64,000 nt of DNA from Kriegella aquimaris (GCF_900103215.1 NZ_FNGV01000011.1:121575-185574); one strand, 5' to 3'. Shown: positions 43,575-53,392, counted from the stretch's first letter. Notes: a model not told the origin generated them from the letters alone. Numbers and translations: made by a program.

Positions 43575-45176
43575 ATGAATTTAAAAAGAATTCTTGTTTT
43601 TATAGTGATCTTATTAACTTTTATAAATCCCTCAAAGGCGCAAGACCCCATTTTTTATTTAAATTTTGACGATAAAGAAGTCAAAGAGACCATCGTGTCA
43701 AAAGAAGAGGCCGTTTATATGGTCGATTTGCAGCAATCGCAATTCACTCAGGGTTTAACAGGAAAAGCATTGGATTTATCGGCGCATGCAGCATTGCGAA
43801 GGCCGATAAAATTGGAGAAAGGGAAACTTCCAAATTTTGATGCACAGACGTCTTTTTCTGTACAGATTTGGGTCAAAACCTTGCCCGATGCCCGAATGGG
43901 TACACCCATTATGGGTAACAAAAAAGTAGATGATGAATCCACAATTGGCTGGCAGGTCTATACCGAGAATAATGGGGCTTGGGCACTACTTCTGAATGAT
44001 GGAAAAAGCATCTATACTTACAAGCCAACAGCGAAAAGGCAACGAATAAATGATGGGGAATGGCATCAGATAGTCGTTACGATTCAGCGGGATAAACAGG
44101 AAGTTTGGATATACTTTGACGGAGAAAATACCGCCATTTACAATACCCCCGGTTTGGGTGGCTTGGAAACCGAATGGTCAACAGTGATAGGTGGGTCTGA
44201 CGAAAAATGGGAATATGGCTCCAATGGGCAATGGAATGCCTTCAATGGATTTATAGATGAGGTAAAGATGTGGAAGCGGTCACTGACGTCAACGGAGGTC
44301 AATAAGTTGTATACTCGATTTTATCCCAAGACACAGCGTAAAGAAGAACAGTATAACCCGAAGCATTTAAAAGTATTGGCATGGAATATTTGGCACGGCG
44401 GACATAGATATGGCCAAGAAGTGGGAGTGCAACGGGTAATCGAAACCATAAAAGCTACCAATGCCGATATTGTCGGTTTAATTGAAACCTACGGTTCTGG
44501 TGAGATTATTGCCGATGCGTTAGGCTATCATTTTTATTTGATCAGTTCGAACTTGTCAATAATGAGCCGTTATCCTATTACGGAAACAATCAAAGCTTTT
44601 AAACCCTTTAACTTTGGTGGTGCCAAATTAAAAATAGGTCCGACAAAAGAACTTATCTTTTTTGATACTTGGCTTCATTATTTACCTGACTACAGCTCGA
44701 GCATTATTAAAGAAAACAAAAAGACTAAAGAGTTGATTGCGGATGAAGCGGCCACCCGACATTCGGAAATCAAACAAATACTAAAAGAAATAAATCCTTA
44801 TTTAAAAAATGCAGAGGCTTTACCTATTATTATGAGTGGCGATTTTAATATAGGTTCCCATTTAGATTGGACAGAACGTACGAAAGCCATTCACTATAAT
44901 AAAATAGTAGCTTGGCCCGAAAGCAAGGAAATGAAGAAGTCTGGTTTTATCGATAGTTATCGCGAACTACATATTGACCCACTGCGGGACCCCGGTTTCA
45001 CGTGGACACCTAGAGCGGCAACATCATCTGATAAATATGGATTGAGGGACAGAATTGATTACATCTATTACAAAGGAACATCACTTGACGCGATAGAATC
45101 TAAGGTCATCGATTATCATCCTATAATGTTTCCCTCAGACCATGCTGCGGTTATTACGGTTTTCCAATTAAAATAA
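43575..45176 (+). CDS. Exported protein with N-terminal LamG and C-terminal EEP nuclease/sphingomyelinase-fold domain
   Basis: 533 residues with a signal peptide ('ILVFIVILLTFINPSKAQ'). LamG-like domain at about 55-250 ('SFSVQIWVKTLPD', 'GEWHQIVVTIQRDKQEVWIYFDG'); EEP (endonuclease/exonuclease/phosphatase) domain at about 268-530 with 'AWNIWHGG', 'IVGLIET' (metal Glu), 'SGDFNIG', 'RIDYIYY' and 'PSDHAAV'. The fold covers nucleases, sphingomyelinases and inositol phosphatases. With AEP catabolism next to it, a phosphonodiesterase releasing an aminoethylphosphonate headgroup is proposed; an extracellular nuclease is the alternative. Confidence 0.85.
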   Translation: MNLKRILVFIVILLTFINPSKAQDPIFYLNFDDKEVKETIVSKEEAVYMVDLQQSQFTQGLTGKALDLSAHAALRRPIKLEKGKLPNFDAQTSFSVQIWVKTLPDARMGTPIMGNKKVDDESTIGWQVYTENNGAWALLLNDGKSIYTYKPTAKRQRINDGEWHQIVVTIQRDKQEVWIYFDGENTAIYNTPGLGGLETEWSTVIGGSDEKWEYGSNGQWNAFNGFIDEVKMWKRSLTSTEVNKLYTRFYPKTQRKEEQYNPKHLKVLAWNIWHGGHRYGQEVGVQRVIETIKATNADIVGLIETYGSGEIIADALGYHFYLISSNLSIMSRYPITETIKAFKPFNFGGAKLKIGPTKELIFFDTWLHYLPDYSSSIIKENKKTKELIADEAATRHSEIKQILKEINPYLKNAEALPIIMSGDFNIGSHLDWTERTKAIHYNKIVAWPESKEMKKSGFIDSYRELHIDPLRDPGFTWTPRAATSSDKYGLRDRIDYIYYKGTSLDAIESKVIDYHPIMFPSDHAAVITVFQLK

Positions 45177-45188
45177 ACGTACCATATT

Positions 45189-46067
45189 ATGAAAGGTTTG
45201 TATCGGTTTTTTGTATTAACGGGTCTTGTACTGCTCATTACATCGTTTTGTCTTAGTAAGACTCATGAATTTTCTGTTATCTCCTATAATGTCTGGAATG
45301 GTTTTGAAAGCCAGGTAGAGCGTCGCGATGCGTTTGTACAATGGGCTATCGGGCATGATGTAGATGTAATTGCATTTCAAGAGCTGAATGGTTTTACTCA
45401 AGCATCCTTTGAGCAACTGGCTAAAACGTGGGGGCATCCCTATGCGATAATTGTTAAGGAGAATGGATATCCGGTCGGAATATCTTCTAAGCATCCGATT
45501 ACCAATATTTACCGATTTATGAAGGGTATGCACCATGGAGGGTTGTACGCCGAGATAAAAGGAATCAATTTTTTCGTTGTACATTTTTCACCGTTTAGTA
45601 GCGCAAAAAGAACGGAAGAAGCCAATGCCGTCATTGATTTTTTGGAAAGGAAAGATAAGTTACAAGAGCAGACTATAATTTTAGGTGATTTCAATGCTTT
45701 TACTCCACACGATAGTTCGTTCTATGCACGTACGGGCATACGAGATAGAATGTATCTCAAACAGAAAGATAATGAGATTCTTCGGAATTTGAATAGTAAG
45801 AACGAAATCGACTATCAAGTCATTGATTCATTTCTAAAAAAGGGATTTTATGATAGTTTCTCTCTTTTTCATAGCGCATTTGAGTCCAGTTTTCCCACCA
45901 AGGTATTTCCCACAGTATCACCCAACGATTTTGTAAAAATTGACCATGCCTTAATTTCAAAAAAGTTAAAAAGAGCTTCTAAGGAAGTAAACTTAATTAA
46001 AGATGCTGTAACCGATACCCTTTCCGACCATTACCCACTGAAGGTCATTTTTCGAATAAATAAATAA
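45189..46067 (+). CDS. Exported EEP-fold hydrolase
   Basis: 292 residues, signal peptide then an EEP domain: 'ISYNVWNGFES', 'IAFQELNGF', 'ILGDFNAF', 'VKIDHALIS' and 'LSDHYPLKV' supply the catalytic Asn, Glu, Asp and His residues. No LamG domain. It starts 12 nt after the previous EEP gene, so the two are co-transcribed. The combination in a phosphonate locus suggests a second headgroup-releasing diesterase with different size or specificity; nuclease activity cannot be excluded. Confidence 0.85.
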   Translation: MKGLYRFFVLTGLVLLITSFCLSKTHEFSVISYNVWNGFESQVERRDAFVQWAIGHDVDVIAFQELNGFTQASFEQLAKTWGHPYAIIVKENGYPVGISSKHPITNIYRFMKGMHHGGLYAEIKGINFFVVHFSPFSSAKRTEEANAVIDFLERKDKLQEQTIILGDFNAFTPHDSSFYARTGIRDRMYLKQKDNEILRNLNSKNEIDYQVIDSFLKKGFYDSFSLFHSAFESSFPTKVFPTVSPNDFVKIDHALISKKLKRASKEVNLIKDAVTDTLSDHYPLKVIFRINK

Positions 46068-46280
46068 GGTCTTATTTTGTTTCTAGTACTGTTGAAGGCT
46101 TTTTGGTATATCGACCTACTTGCATTTGGGAGACCCGATTCAGGTGACTATGCCCAATTACAAAGCGTATAATTCAAAGATACAAATGTCTTTCATTCAA
46201 TTTTTTTGGACTAAAATTGCATATATCGGACTTTAAACTTAACATAAGTATTTAAAATATAATATATATCAAGAAATGTC

Positions 46281-46288
46281 TATTTTTG
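46281..46288 (+). promoter_or_regulatory. Candidate promoter TATTTTTG
   Basis: A perfect match to the Bacteroidota -7 element TAnnTTTG, 53 nt before the XRE-cupin start. No TTTG or TTG is found at a good -33 distance, so the call is tentative. It suggests the regulator has its own promoter. Confidence 0.4.
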
Positions 46289-46341
46289 TAGCCTAAACAC
46301 AATCAAGGTCTTAAGGGTCTTGAAACCAACCAATATAATAA

Positions 46342-46899
46342 ATGGACGATATATTAATTAATATCGGTAGACAGTTAAAACTGGCCCGCCAAAAAAGAGA
46401 TTTGACCTTGCAACAAGTAGCACGAAGAACGGGTGTTAGTGCAGGGTTAATTTCAAAAATCGAAAACCTAAGAACAACGCCTTCCTTACCGGTACTCCTA
46501 AAAATAATGCAGACCTTAAGTATCGACCTTGCCGAATTGGATCTTTCTTCCAATATCAGTGGTAACTATATTCACGTCAAAAATGGACAAGGCACGAAAG
46601 AGGACCGGGAAGATTCCAAAAATCTGGAATATACACACTTACTTTCCAGCACTACTTCAGATAATAGTCTGCGTGTCTATATTGTGAAAGTAGCGCCGGG
46701 GTCTTACCGCAAACCTATTTCCACCAACGCAAATGAACTGGTATATGTGCTTAGTGGACAATTGACGTACATGATTAAAAAAGACAATGTATACCTAGAA
46801 CAGGGAGATTTGTTATTTTTTGACGGTTCTGTACCGCATGGCCTGTCGAATGAAAGCGATACTCCGGCTATTTTATTGAAAATTTATCTGTTGAACTAA
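46342..46899 (+). CDS. XRE-family regulator with cupin domain
   Basis: 185 residues. XRE helix-turn-helix at about 10-65 ('LARQKRDLTLQQVARRTGVSAGLISKIENLRT') and a C-terminal cupin at about 100-182 ('KVAPGSYRKPISTN', 'GDLLFFDGSVPHGLSNE'). This is a ligand-binding repressor or activator architecture, common for pathways acting on small polar molecules. It lies 274 nt after the phosphonate operon in the same direction and is the only regulator beside it, so it probably controls the operon, with the cupin binding a pathway intermediate. Confidence 0.85.
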   Translation: MDDILINIGRQLKLARQKRDLTLQQVARRTGVSAGLISKIENLRTTPSLPVLLKIMQTLSIDLAELDLSSNISGNYIHVKNGQGTKEDREDSKNLEYTHLLSSTTSDNSLRVYIVKVAPGSYRKPISTNANELVYVLSGQLTYMIKKDNVYLEQGDLLFFDGSVPHGLSNESDTPAILLKIYLLN

Positions 46900-46935
46900 G
46901 CGGCGTTTTATCCTATCTTAAAAAATTTAGTATAG

Positions 46936-48303
46936 CTAAGATTGACTTGGATGTTCCCATGGACCTCGGTAATCACGTTTTAAGAGTTGGGTCGCCGCTG
47001 CATCGTCGATTATTATCTTATTTTTTGGATCATAAACTAGGGGCCTTTCGGTCTTCATGGCCAAGTTGGCCAAGATACAACTGGCGGTAGAAATATGCCC
47101 TTCTTCAATGTCGGCAACAGGCCTTGTTCCCTTTTCGATGGCATTTAGAAAATCAAGCATATGCAAACGTGTAGCCGGTGCCGCATTTAATTCAATGTCT
47201 TTTTCAGTAAGGTCTTCAGGATATTTTTCCTTTTCGTACAATACATCAAAGTGTATAGGGTCACCACCACCTTGAGGTATAAAATCGGCTTTCATGGTGC
47301 TACCCATTAATGTTCCTTTTTCTCCAAACAATTTAAATGACCATGGGTATTCTGGGTCGGCCGGTGTGCCCCACGTACGATGGTTCCAGATACAATTAAG
47401 TTCTTCATATTCAAAAATAGCGGTTTGGGTATCTGCGATATTTGATTTACTATCCTTTTGCACATAAATTCCGCCCGTGGCACTAATTCGTTTCGGCCAT
47501 CCCAGGTCTAACATCCATCGAACGGTATCTAGCATATGAACACACATATCTCCAGTAATGCCATTGCCATATTCCATAAAGGCGCGCCACCAGCGCCGGT
47601 GTGGCAACCCGTCGTAAGGGCGAAGGGGTGCGGGTCCTGTCCACATATCATAATCTAAATACTCGGGAACCGGTTGTACCGGAGGGTTATCTTTGGCCCG
47701 CATATGATAATAACAGCACATCTCGACATGCGAAATTTTACCTAAAAGACCTGCGTCAACGATTTGCTTTTTAGCATCGATTAGATGGGGTGTACTTTTT
47801 CGTTGTGTTCCAACTTGAACCACTTTATTATATTTTCGGGCAGCGGCGACCATAGCTTCTCCTTCGAGCACATCAACGCTAATGGGTTTTTGTACATATA
47901 CATGTGCGCCCGCTTTTAGGGCATCGATACATTGCAAGGCGTGCCAATGGTCGGGAGATCCAATGAGTACAATGTCCAAATCTTTTTTTGCCAACATTTT
48001 TCGATAATCGGAATACACTTTCGGCTTTTTTCCCGACTTCTGCCTTTGACTGACCAACTCGGCAGCTTCGGTCAATAAATGCTCATCAACATCACAAAGT
48101 GAGATAACTTCCACATTGGCAACCTGAATGAGCCGGAAAAGATCACTTTTGCCATACCATCCTGTTCCTATTAGTCCAACACGCCAAGTTTTTTCACTGG
48201 GAGTAAAATCAAGACCATAGGCTCCAAACGAAGATAATACCATGGCTGCACTGGTGCCTTTTAAAAATTTTCTCCGATCGAAATGAATTTTGGTGTTTTC
48301 CAT
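46936..48303 (-). CDS. Gfo/Idh/MocA family oxidoreductase, exported (Tat-like)
   Basis: 455 residues. N-terminal 'DRRKFLKGTSAAMVLSSFGA' is a Tat-like signal. Rossmann motif 'GLIGTGWYGKSDL'. The usual 'EKP' lysine motif reads 'YVQKPISVDV', keeping the Lys but with Gln for Glu. The C-terminal part has 'GNGITGDMCVHMLDTVRWML'. Such secreted members oxidise sugars or glycosides; substrate unknown. It is transcribed away from the DUF255 gene and ends just beside the phosphonate locus regulator. Confidence 0.87.
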   Translation of the reverse strand: MENTKIHFDRRKFLKGTSAAMVLSSFGAYGLDFTPSEKTWRVGLIGTGWYGKSDLFRLIQVANVEVISLCDVDEHLLTEAAELVSQRQKSGKKPKVYSDYRKMLAKKDLDIVLIGSPDHWHALQCIDALKAGAHVYVQKPISVDVLEGEAMVAAARKYNKVVQVGTQRKSTPHLIDAKKQIVDAGLLGKISHVEMCCYYHMRAKDNPPVQPVPEYLDYDMWTGPAPLRPYDGLPHRRWWRAFMEYGNGITGDMCVHMLDTVRWMLDLGWPKRISATGGIYVQKDSKSNIADTQTAIFEYEELNCIWNHRTWGTPADPEYPWSFKLFGEKGTLMGSTMKADFIPQGGGDPIHFDVLYEKEKYPEDLTEKDIELNAAPATRLHMLDFLNAIEKGTRPVADIEEGHISTASCILANLAMKTERPLVYDPKNKIIIDDAAATQLLKRDYRGPWEHPSQS

Positions 48304-48602
48304 AATAAGTTTTTGTTGTTGGTTGTATCTTAGTGATGCATTGTATGTAGCTTCTTCAAGCCAAAATAGTAATGCATTTGAAAGGCATAAGTTAGCAAAT
48401 GATTTTTTATTGGTGAAACCTTATTCATGCAATCTCTTTGTACCTTGAAATGTAAAATATATCTATAAACAATTTCGGTTTTCAGTGTAGGCATTGTCGA
48501 ATTCCTTCTAAGAAGTTTATCTTAATTTCCGCATAAGCTAGGTGTCAATCGTATAATTCTTACTGTTGCTATAAAAGAAGTATTTTAGCAAGATTAATTG
48601 CT

Positions 48603-50726
48603 ATGATAAAAGATATGATGTATAAAACATCCAATACGAGTATAATGAAGGCAACCCTATTGTCACTAGTGTTTTTATTTTCTTGCAAAGAGAATACCGG
48701 TCAACAAGATTCGGGGCATAAATACACCAATGCCCTGATCAATGAGACTAGTCCGTATCTTTTGCAACATGCCCATAATCCCGTAAACTGGCAACCATGG
48801 AGCCAAGAGGCGTTGGACACTGCAAAAAAGGAAAATAAATTGGTCTTGGTAAGTATCGGATATTCGTCATGTCATTGGTGCCATGTTATGGAAGAGGAGA
48901 CTTTTGAGGATGAAGCCATCGCTAAAATCATGAATGAAAATTTCATTAATATCAAGGTAGACCGCGAAGAACGTCCTGATGTAGACCACGTATATATGAC
49001 CGCCTTACAGTTGATAAAGGGAAACGGGGGATGGCCGCTGAATATGATTGTTTTGCCCAATGGTAAACCTTTATATGGTGGTACTTATCATACAAACGAG
49101 CAGTGGGGCGAGGTGCTTACGAAGGTGAGCGAATTGTATAAGAACGACCCTAAAAAAGCTGGGGAATATGCCGATATGGTCGCTGCCGGTATTGCCGAAG
49201 CCAATGTTATTGAACCAACGGATAACAAAGGTATGTTGACCCAAAATACTTTGGACGAAAGTGTCGATGTTTGGGCCAAAAACTGGGATTTGGAATGGGG
49301 AGGTGTTCGAGGACCTCAAAAATTTATGTTGCCCGGAAATTTGGATTTCCTTATTGATTACGGAAAAATAAACAATAGTGAAAAGGCTAGAGCCCATGTA
49401 AAAAATACGTTGGACAAAATAGCCCAGGGTGGAGTATACGACCATCTTGCCGGTGGATTTTTCAGATACAGCACCGATAAGCAGTGGAAGGTACCCCATT
49501 TCGAAAAGATGCTGTATGACAATGCGCAATTACTAAGCTTATATGCCAAGGCTTACTTAACTTTTGAAGAACCAGCGTATAAAAAGTTGGTTTCTCAAAC
49601 GATAGCCTTCTTAGATCGTGAAATGAAAAATCCCGAGGGAGGTTATTATGCGGCTATCGATGCAGATAGCGAAGGAGAAGAGGGAAAATTCTATATATGG
49701 ACGGAGACGGAATTAAAAGCAGTTTTAGCCAACGATTTTGAATTGTTCGCCAAGTATTACAATATACAACCTGAGCACCTTTGGGAAGATGGTAAGTACG
49801 TCTTGTATCGCACAATGACCGATAAAGAATTTATGGAGGAAAACAATATCCTACCGACCGATTTAGAAACTTTCAAGAGGCGGGTGAATGATTTGCTTTT
49901 AAAGACAAGGGAAAAACGAGTGCGCCCCGGTACCGATGATAAAATTTTAACTTCTTGGAACGCATTATTGATTAGTGGTTTTGTAGATGCCTATAAAGCA
50001 TTTGACGAAAAGGAATTTCTTGAGAAAGCCGAATCGGTTTTTAGTTTCATCAGGAAAAAAAGTTTCCAAAACGGACACTTGCGCCATTCCTATAAAGAAG
50101 GTGACAAACGTACTGATGGCTTCTTAGAAGATTATGCCTATATGATCGATGCTTCACTTAATCTATATGAGGCGACCATGGATGAAGAATATCTGAATTT
50201 TGCCGAGGAATTGAATAGTATTACTGAAAGGGAATATTCAGATTCGGCTTCTGGCATGTTTCATTATAGCAATAGTGATGAACTTGTTGCCAAGATTATA
50301 AAAACGGATGACGGGGTATTGCCTTCGCCCAACGCGGTTATGGCACATAATTTATTTCAACTGGGGCATATTCAATATAACAGGGATTTATGGAATAAAT
50401 CAGAATCTATGCTATCATCGATGGTACCTTTAGTAAGTGAGCATGCCCAGAGCTACGCGAAGTGGAATGCCCTATTGCAAAATATAGCCCTCCCGTATTT
50501 TGAAATTGCGGTAGTCGGTAAAAATGCGCCTGCGCTTGTTCAGAAAATCAACAAATTGAACCTATCGAATGCCTTGGTGGTGGGTAGTGTTTCAGAGAGC
50601 GAATTACCATTGTTTAAAGGCAGGTACGTTGATGGCGAGACCTTTATCTACGTCTGTCAAGATGCCACTTGTAAGCTTCCGGTAGCGACTGTGGAGGAGG
50701 CATTAATTCAAATGGCTAATTTTTAA
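48603..50726 (+). CDS. DUF255 thioredoxin-domain protein (YyaL-like)
   Basis: 707 residues, near the family's usual 670-700. A lipoprotein-type signal '[12 protein letters not shown]' suggests export; the true start could be 48603, 48615 or 48645. The DUF255 thioredoxin-like domain has '[12 protein letters not shown]' and the redox motif '[10 protein letters not shown]', followed by an alpha/alpha-toroid part like glycan epimerases ('[16 protein letters not shown]', '[19 protein letters not shown]'). The exact activity is unknown. It stands alone in its transcript. Confidence 0.88.
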   Translation: MIKDMMYKTSNTSIMKATLLSLVFLFSCKENTGQQDSGHKYTNALINETSPYLLQHAHNPVNWQPWSQEALDTAKKENKLVLVSIGYSSCHWCHVMEEETFEDEAIAKIMNENFINIKVDREERPDVDHVYMTALQLIKGNGGWPLNMIVLPNGKPLYGGTYHTNEQWGEVLTKVSELYKNDPKKAGEYADMVAAGIAEANVIEPTDNKGMLTQNTLDESVDVWAKNWDLEWGGVRGPQKFMLPGNLDFLIDYGKINNSEKARAHVKNTLDKIAQGGVYDHLAGGFFRYSTDKQWKVPHFEKMLYDNAQLLSLYAKAYLTFEEPAYKKLVSQTIAFLDREMKNPEGGYYAAIDADSEGEEGKFYIWTETELKAVLANDFELFAKYYNIQPEHLWEDGKYVLYRTMTDKEFMEENNILPTDLETFKRRVNDLLLKTREKRVRPGTDDKILTSWNALLISGFVDAYKAFDEKEFLEKAESVFSFIRKKSFQNGHLRHSYKEGDKRTDGFLEDYAYMIDASLNLYEATMDEEYLNFAEELNSITEREYSDSASGMFHYSNSDELVAKIIKTDDGVLPSPNAVMAHNLFQLGHIQYNRDLWNKSESMLSSMVPLVSEHAQSYAKWNALLQNIALPYFEIAVVGKNAPALVQKINKLNLSNALVVGSVSESELPLFKGRYVDGETFIYVCQDATCKLPVATVEEALIQMANF

Positions 50727-50856
50727 ACAACTCTTGATTTTGTTTCATTTATAGTACCATTTGTGTCAAACAGTGAGGAATAGTTAATTGTTTGTATAAA
50801 AAAAGGGATTTTTTAGTTTAAATTTCTAATTTAGGCCATCTAAGAAAAACCATATT

Positions 50857-52575
50857 ATGCAAATTAAAGAATCCTCAGAAGTTTATGACGTGATTATCGT
50901 CGGTTCAGGTGCGGGTGGCGGCATGGCTACCAAGCAATTGGCCGATGCTGGTTACAATGTTGCCGTGGTTGAGGCAGGTCCGTTTTTTGACCCGGCAGAC
51001 CCCACTACAATGACCCAATTAAAATGGCCCTACGATTCACCTCGACGAGGTGCTGGAACCGATCGGGCTTTTGGAGAATGGGACATGTCTTATGGCGATT
51101 GGAAAGTTGAAGGTGAACCCTATACCCATGCCGAAGGAACTACATTCCGTTGGTGGCGTTCAAGAATGCTTGGAGGTCGAACGAACCATTGGGGAAGGAT
51201 TTCACTCCGTTTTGGACCAAAAGATTTTAAAGGAAAAACGCGCGATGGCCACGGTGAAGATTGGCCGATTGGGTATGACGACGTAAAACCATATTACGAT
51301 AAAGTAGATAAATTAATCGGGGTTTTTGGTACTAATGAAGGGTTAGAAAATGATCCGGACGGTTTTTTTCTTCCGCCGCCAAAACCAAGGTTGCACGAAC
51401 TTTTTTATATAAAAGGCGCTAAAAAATCGGGCGTTCCTGTAATTCCTGGTCGCCTTTCAATGCTTACCAAGCGTATCAATAATGAGCGTGGAGTTTGTTT
51501 TTATTGTGGTCAATGCAACCGGTCGTGCCAAGTATACGCTGATTTCTCCGCGGGTAGTTGCTTAATTTTTCCTGCACAGAAAAGCGGCGGAAAAGTGAAG
51601 ATATTCGTAAACTCTATGGTGCGTGAAGTGACCACGAATGCCGAAGGAAAAGCTACAGGAGTTTCGTATATTAGTAAAGATGATAGAAAAGAATATAAGC
51701 TAAAGGGTAAAGTTGTAGTGCTAGCAGCTTCGGCTTGTAGTTCTGCACGAATTCTTTTAAATAGTAAAAGTAAACAACACCCGAACGGTTTAGGAAATAG
51801 CAGTGACTTAGTGGGTAAATATTTACACGATTCTACGGGTAGTAGTGGTTCTGCATTTGTACCTGGTTTAATGGATCGCGATGTTTCTTACAACGAAGAT
51901 GGGGTAGGAGGCATGCACGTTTATAGTCCTTGGTGGGGTGATAATAAAAATCTAGACTTTCCAAGGGGGTATCATATTGAAGTTTGGGGTGGTATGGGCC
52001 AACCCAATTATGGATTCGGATTTGACCAGAGTAATTTTAATAAATTATTAGGATTGCCAACAGGTGGATATGGAGATAAACTACGTGGTGAGGTTAAAAA
52101 ATACTATGGAGCCATCGTAGGCTTTGGTGGTAGAGGTGAAGGTTTGGCGGTAAAGGAGAATTATTGCGAAATTGACCCTACAACAGTAGATGATTATGGT
52201 ATACCTGTGCTAAAGTTCAATTATAAATGGTCAGATATAGAAGTACGTCAGGCCAAGCACATGCAGGACACTTTCGAAGAAATTTCACATAATATGGGTG
52301 GAATTTATTTAAACAAACCAGGAAAGGATAGAGACTATGGGTTACATGCTCCTGGTGAAATTATCCATGAAGTAGGTACGACCCGTATGGGCGATGATCC
52401 GAAAACGTCGGTAACCAATAAATTTAATCAGTTACATGATGTAGACAACGTTTTTATTGTTGATGCCGGACCCTTTGTGTCGCAAGCCGATAAAAACTGT
52501 ACCTGGACAATCTTGGCCTTATCTTGGAGGGCATCCGATTATATTATCGAACAATTGAAACAACAAAATATCTAA
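50857..52575 (+). CDS. GMC-family oxidoreductase with cysteine cluster (FAD-dependent sugar dehydrogenase-like)
   Basis: 572 residues. FAD motif 'DVIIVGSGAGGGMATKQLADAG' at the N-terminus; 'LGGRTNHWGRISLRFGPKDF' and the C-terminal 'FVSQADKNCTWTILALSWRASDY' are GMC features. A 'CFYCGQCNRSC' motif (Cys214, 217, 220, 224) lies where FAD-dependent glucose dehydrogenases bind a 3Fe-4S cluster. It probably oxidises a sugar or polyol and passes electrons to a respiratory acceptor. The stop overlaps the ATG of its subunit-3 partner, so expression is coupled. Confidence 0.88.
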   Translation: MQIKESSEVYDVIIVGSGAGGGMATKQLADAGYNVAVVEAGPFFDPADPTTMTQLKWPYDSPRRGAGTDRAFGEWDMSYGDWKVEGEPYTHAEGTTFRWWRSRMLGGRTNHWGRISLRFGPKDFKGKTRDGHGEDWPIGYDDVKPYYDKVDKLIGVFGTNEGLENDPDGFFLPPPKPRLHELFYIKGAKKSGVPVIPGRLSMLTKRINNERGVCFYCGQCNRSCQVYADFSAGSCLIFPAQKSGGKVKIFVNSMVREVTTNAEGKATGVSYISKDDRKEYKLKGKVVVLAASACSSARILLNSKSKQHPNGLGNSSDLVGKYLHDSTGSSGSAFVPGLMDRDVSYNEDGVGGMHVYSPWWGDNKNLDFPRGYHIEVWGGMGQPNYGFGFDQSNFNKLLGLPTGGYGDKLRGEVKKYYGAIVGFGGRGEGLAVKENYCEIDPTTVDDYGIPVLKFNYKWSDIEVRQAKHMQDTFEEISHNMGGIYLNKPGKDRDYGLHAPGEIIHEVGTTRMGDDPKTSVTNKFNQLHDVDNVFIVDAGPFVSQADKNCTWTILALSWRASDYIIEQLKQQNI

Positions 52576-53294
52576 TGATGGACAGAAGAAAGAGTATACA
52601 AACGATGATTCTTGGTGCTGGCGCATCTGCTATCGCCTTTCATGGATGTAAGCCTGAAAGTGGCGAGGCTGTAACACAGGAAGTTGCTACTACTGACACC
52701 AAATATTTTGGCCGGACGCCTAAAGAATTGGAGCGCATTGAAAAATTAAATGCGGAGCAGTTGTTCAATGCCCATGAAATGGAAACCATTGCCGTGCTAA
52801 GTACTGTAATTCTTCCGCCAAAAGAACCACATGGTGGGCCTATCGAAGCTGAAGTTCCTGAGTTTATCGAGTTTATCGGTAAAGACATGCCTCAAATGCA
52901 AAATACCCTCTTGGGCGGTTTAATGTGGTTAGACCATAAATCGAATACCGATTATGGGGTTGAATTCAAGGCCGCTACTTTAGAGCAGCAAAAGGAAATT
53001 TTGGATACGATTTGTTTTCATGACACTGAAAAGCCATTGGATGACCAAGCTTTGGAAATTCAATTTTTCGCACTCATGCGTAACTTGGTTGTTACCGGCT
53101 ATTATACATCAAAGGTTGGTATTGCCGACTTGGGGTACAAGGGTAACTCTCCCAATGTTTGGGATGGTGTTCCCGATGAGGTGCTAAAACAACATGGCGT
53201 AGAGTATGATCCAGAGTGGATTGCCAAATGTGTTGACCAAAGTAAGCGTAATGAAATCGCCGAATGGGATGAAAAAGGAAATTTATTGACTTAG
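52575..53294 (+). CDS. Gluconate 2-dehydrogenase subunit 3-type protein
   Basis: 239 residues from ATG at 52575, which shares its A with the TAA of the GMC gene; the longer frame from 52524 lies within that gene. 'DRRKSIQTMILGAGASAIAFHGC' acts as a Tat-like/lipoprotein leader. 'TIAVLSTVILPPKEPHGGPIEAEVPEFI' is the signature of the family, whose members assist folding or export of GMC-type dehydrogenases. Its presence implies the GMC enzyme is exported as a hitch-hiker complex. Confidence 0.88.
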   Translation: MMDRRKSIQTMILGAGASAIAFHGCKPESGEAVTQEVATTDTKYFGRTPKELERIEKLNAEQLFNAHEMETIAVLSTVILPPKEPHGGPIEAEVPEFIEFIGKDMPQMQNTLLGGLMWLDHKSNTDYGVEFKAATLEQQKEILDTICFHDTEKPLDDQALEIQFFALMRNLVVTGYYTSKVGIADLGYKGNSPNVWDGVPDEVLKQHGVEYDPEWIAKCVDQSKRNEIAEWDEKGNLLT

Positions 53295-53317
53295 GTAAAT
53301 TCTTGGTTATAATAAAT

Positions 53318-53350
53318 AAAATACTTCCTTTCCATGAAGGGAAGTATTTT
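53318..53350 (+). terminator. Hairpin terminator after the GMC/subunit-3 operon
   Basis: AAAATACTTCC (53318-53328) pairs with GGAAGTATTTT (53340-53350); the stem extends inward through T-A and G-U pairs to a small loop. TTTT ends the stem on the plus strand. It overlaps the region just before the TATTTTAG box at 53352. Confidence 0.75.
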
Positions 53351-53351
53351 G

Positions 53352-53359
53352 TATTTTAG
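53352..53359 (+). promoter_or_regulatory. Candidate promoter box TATTTTAG
   Basis: TGTATTTTAG immediately follows the hairpin; its last base is 34 nt before the ATG of the first sugar isomerase, as for the boxes at 3809 and 36100. Confidence 0.35.
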
Positions 53360-53392
53360 GGTGTTTTCAATTGAATACTAATTGTTTATCAT

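Noticed and set aside
52524..52574. Longer N-terminus of the subunit-3 protein
   Set aside because: It lies within the GMC coding sequence, while the ATG at 52575 begins a good export leader.
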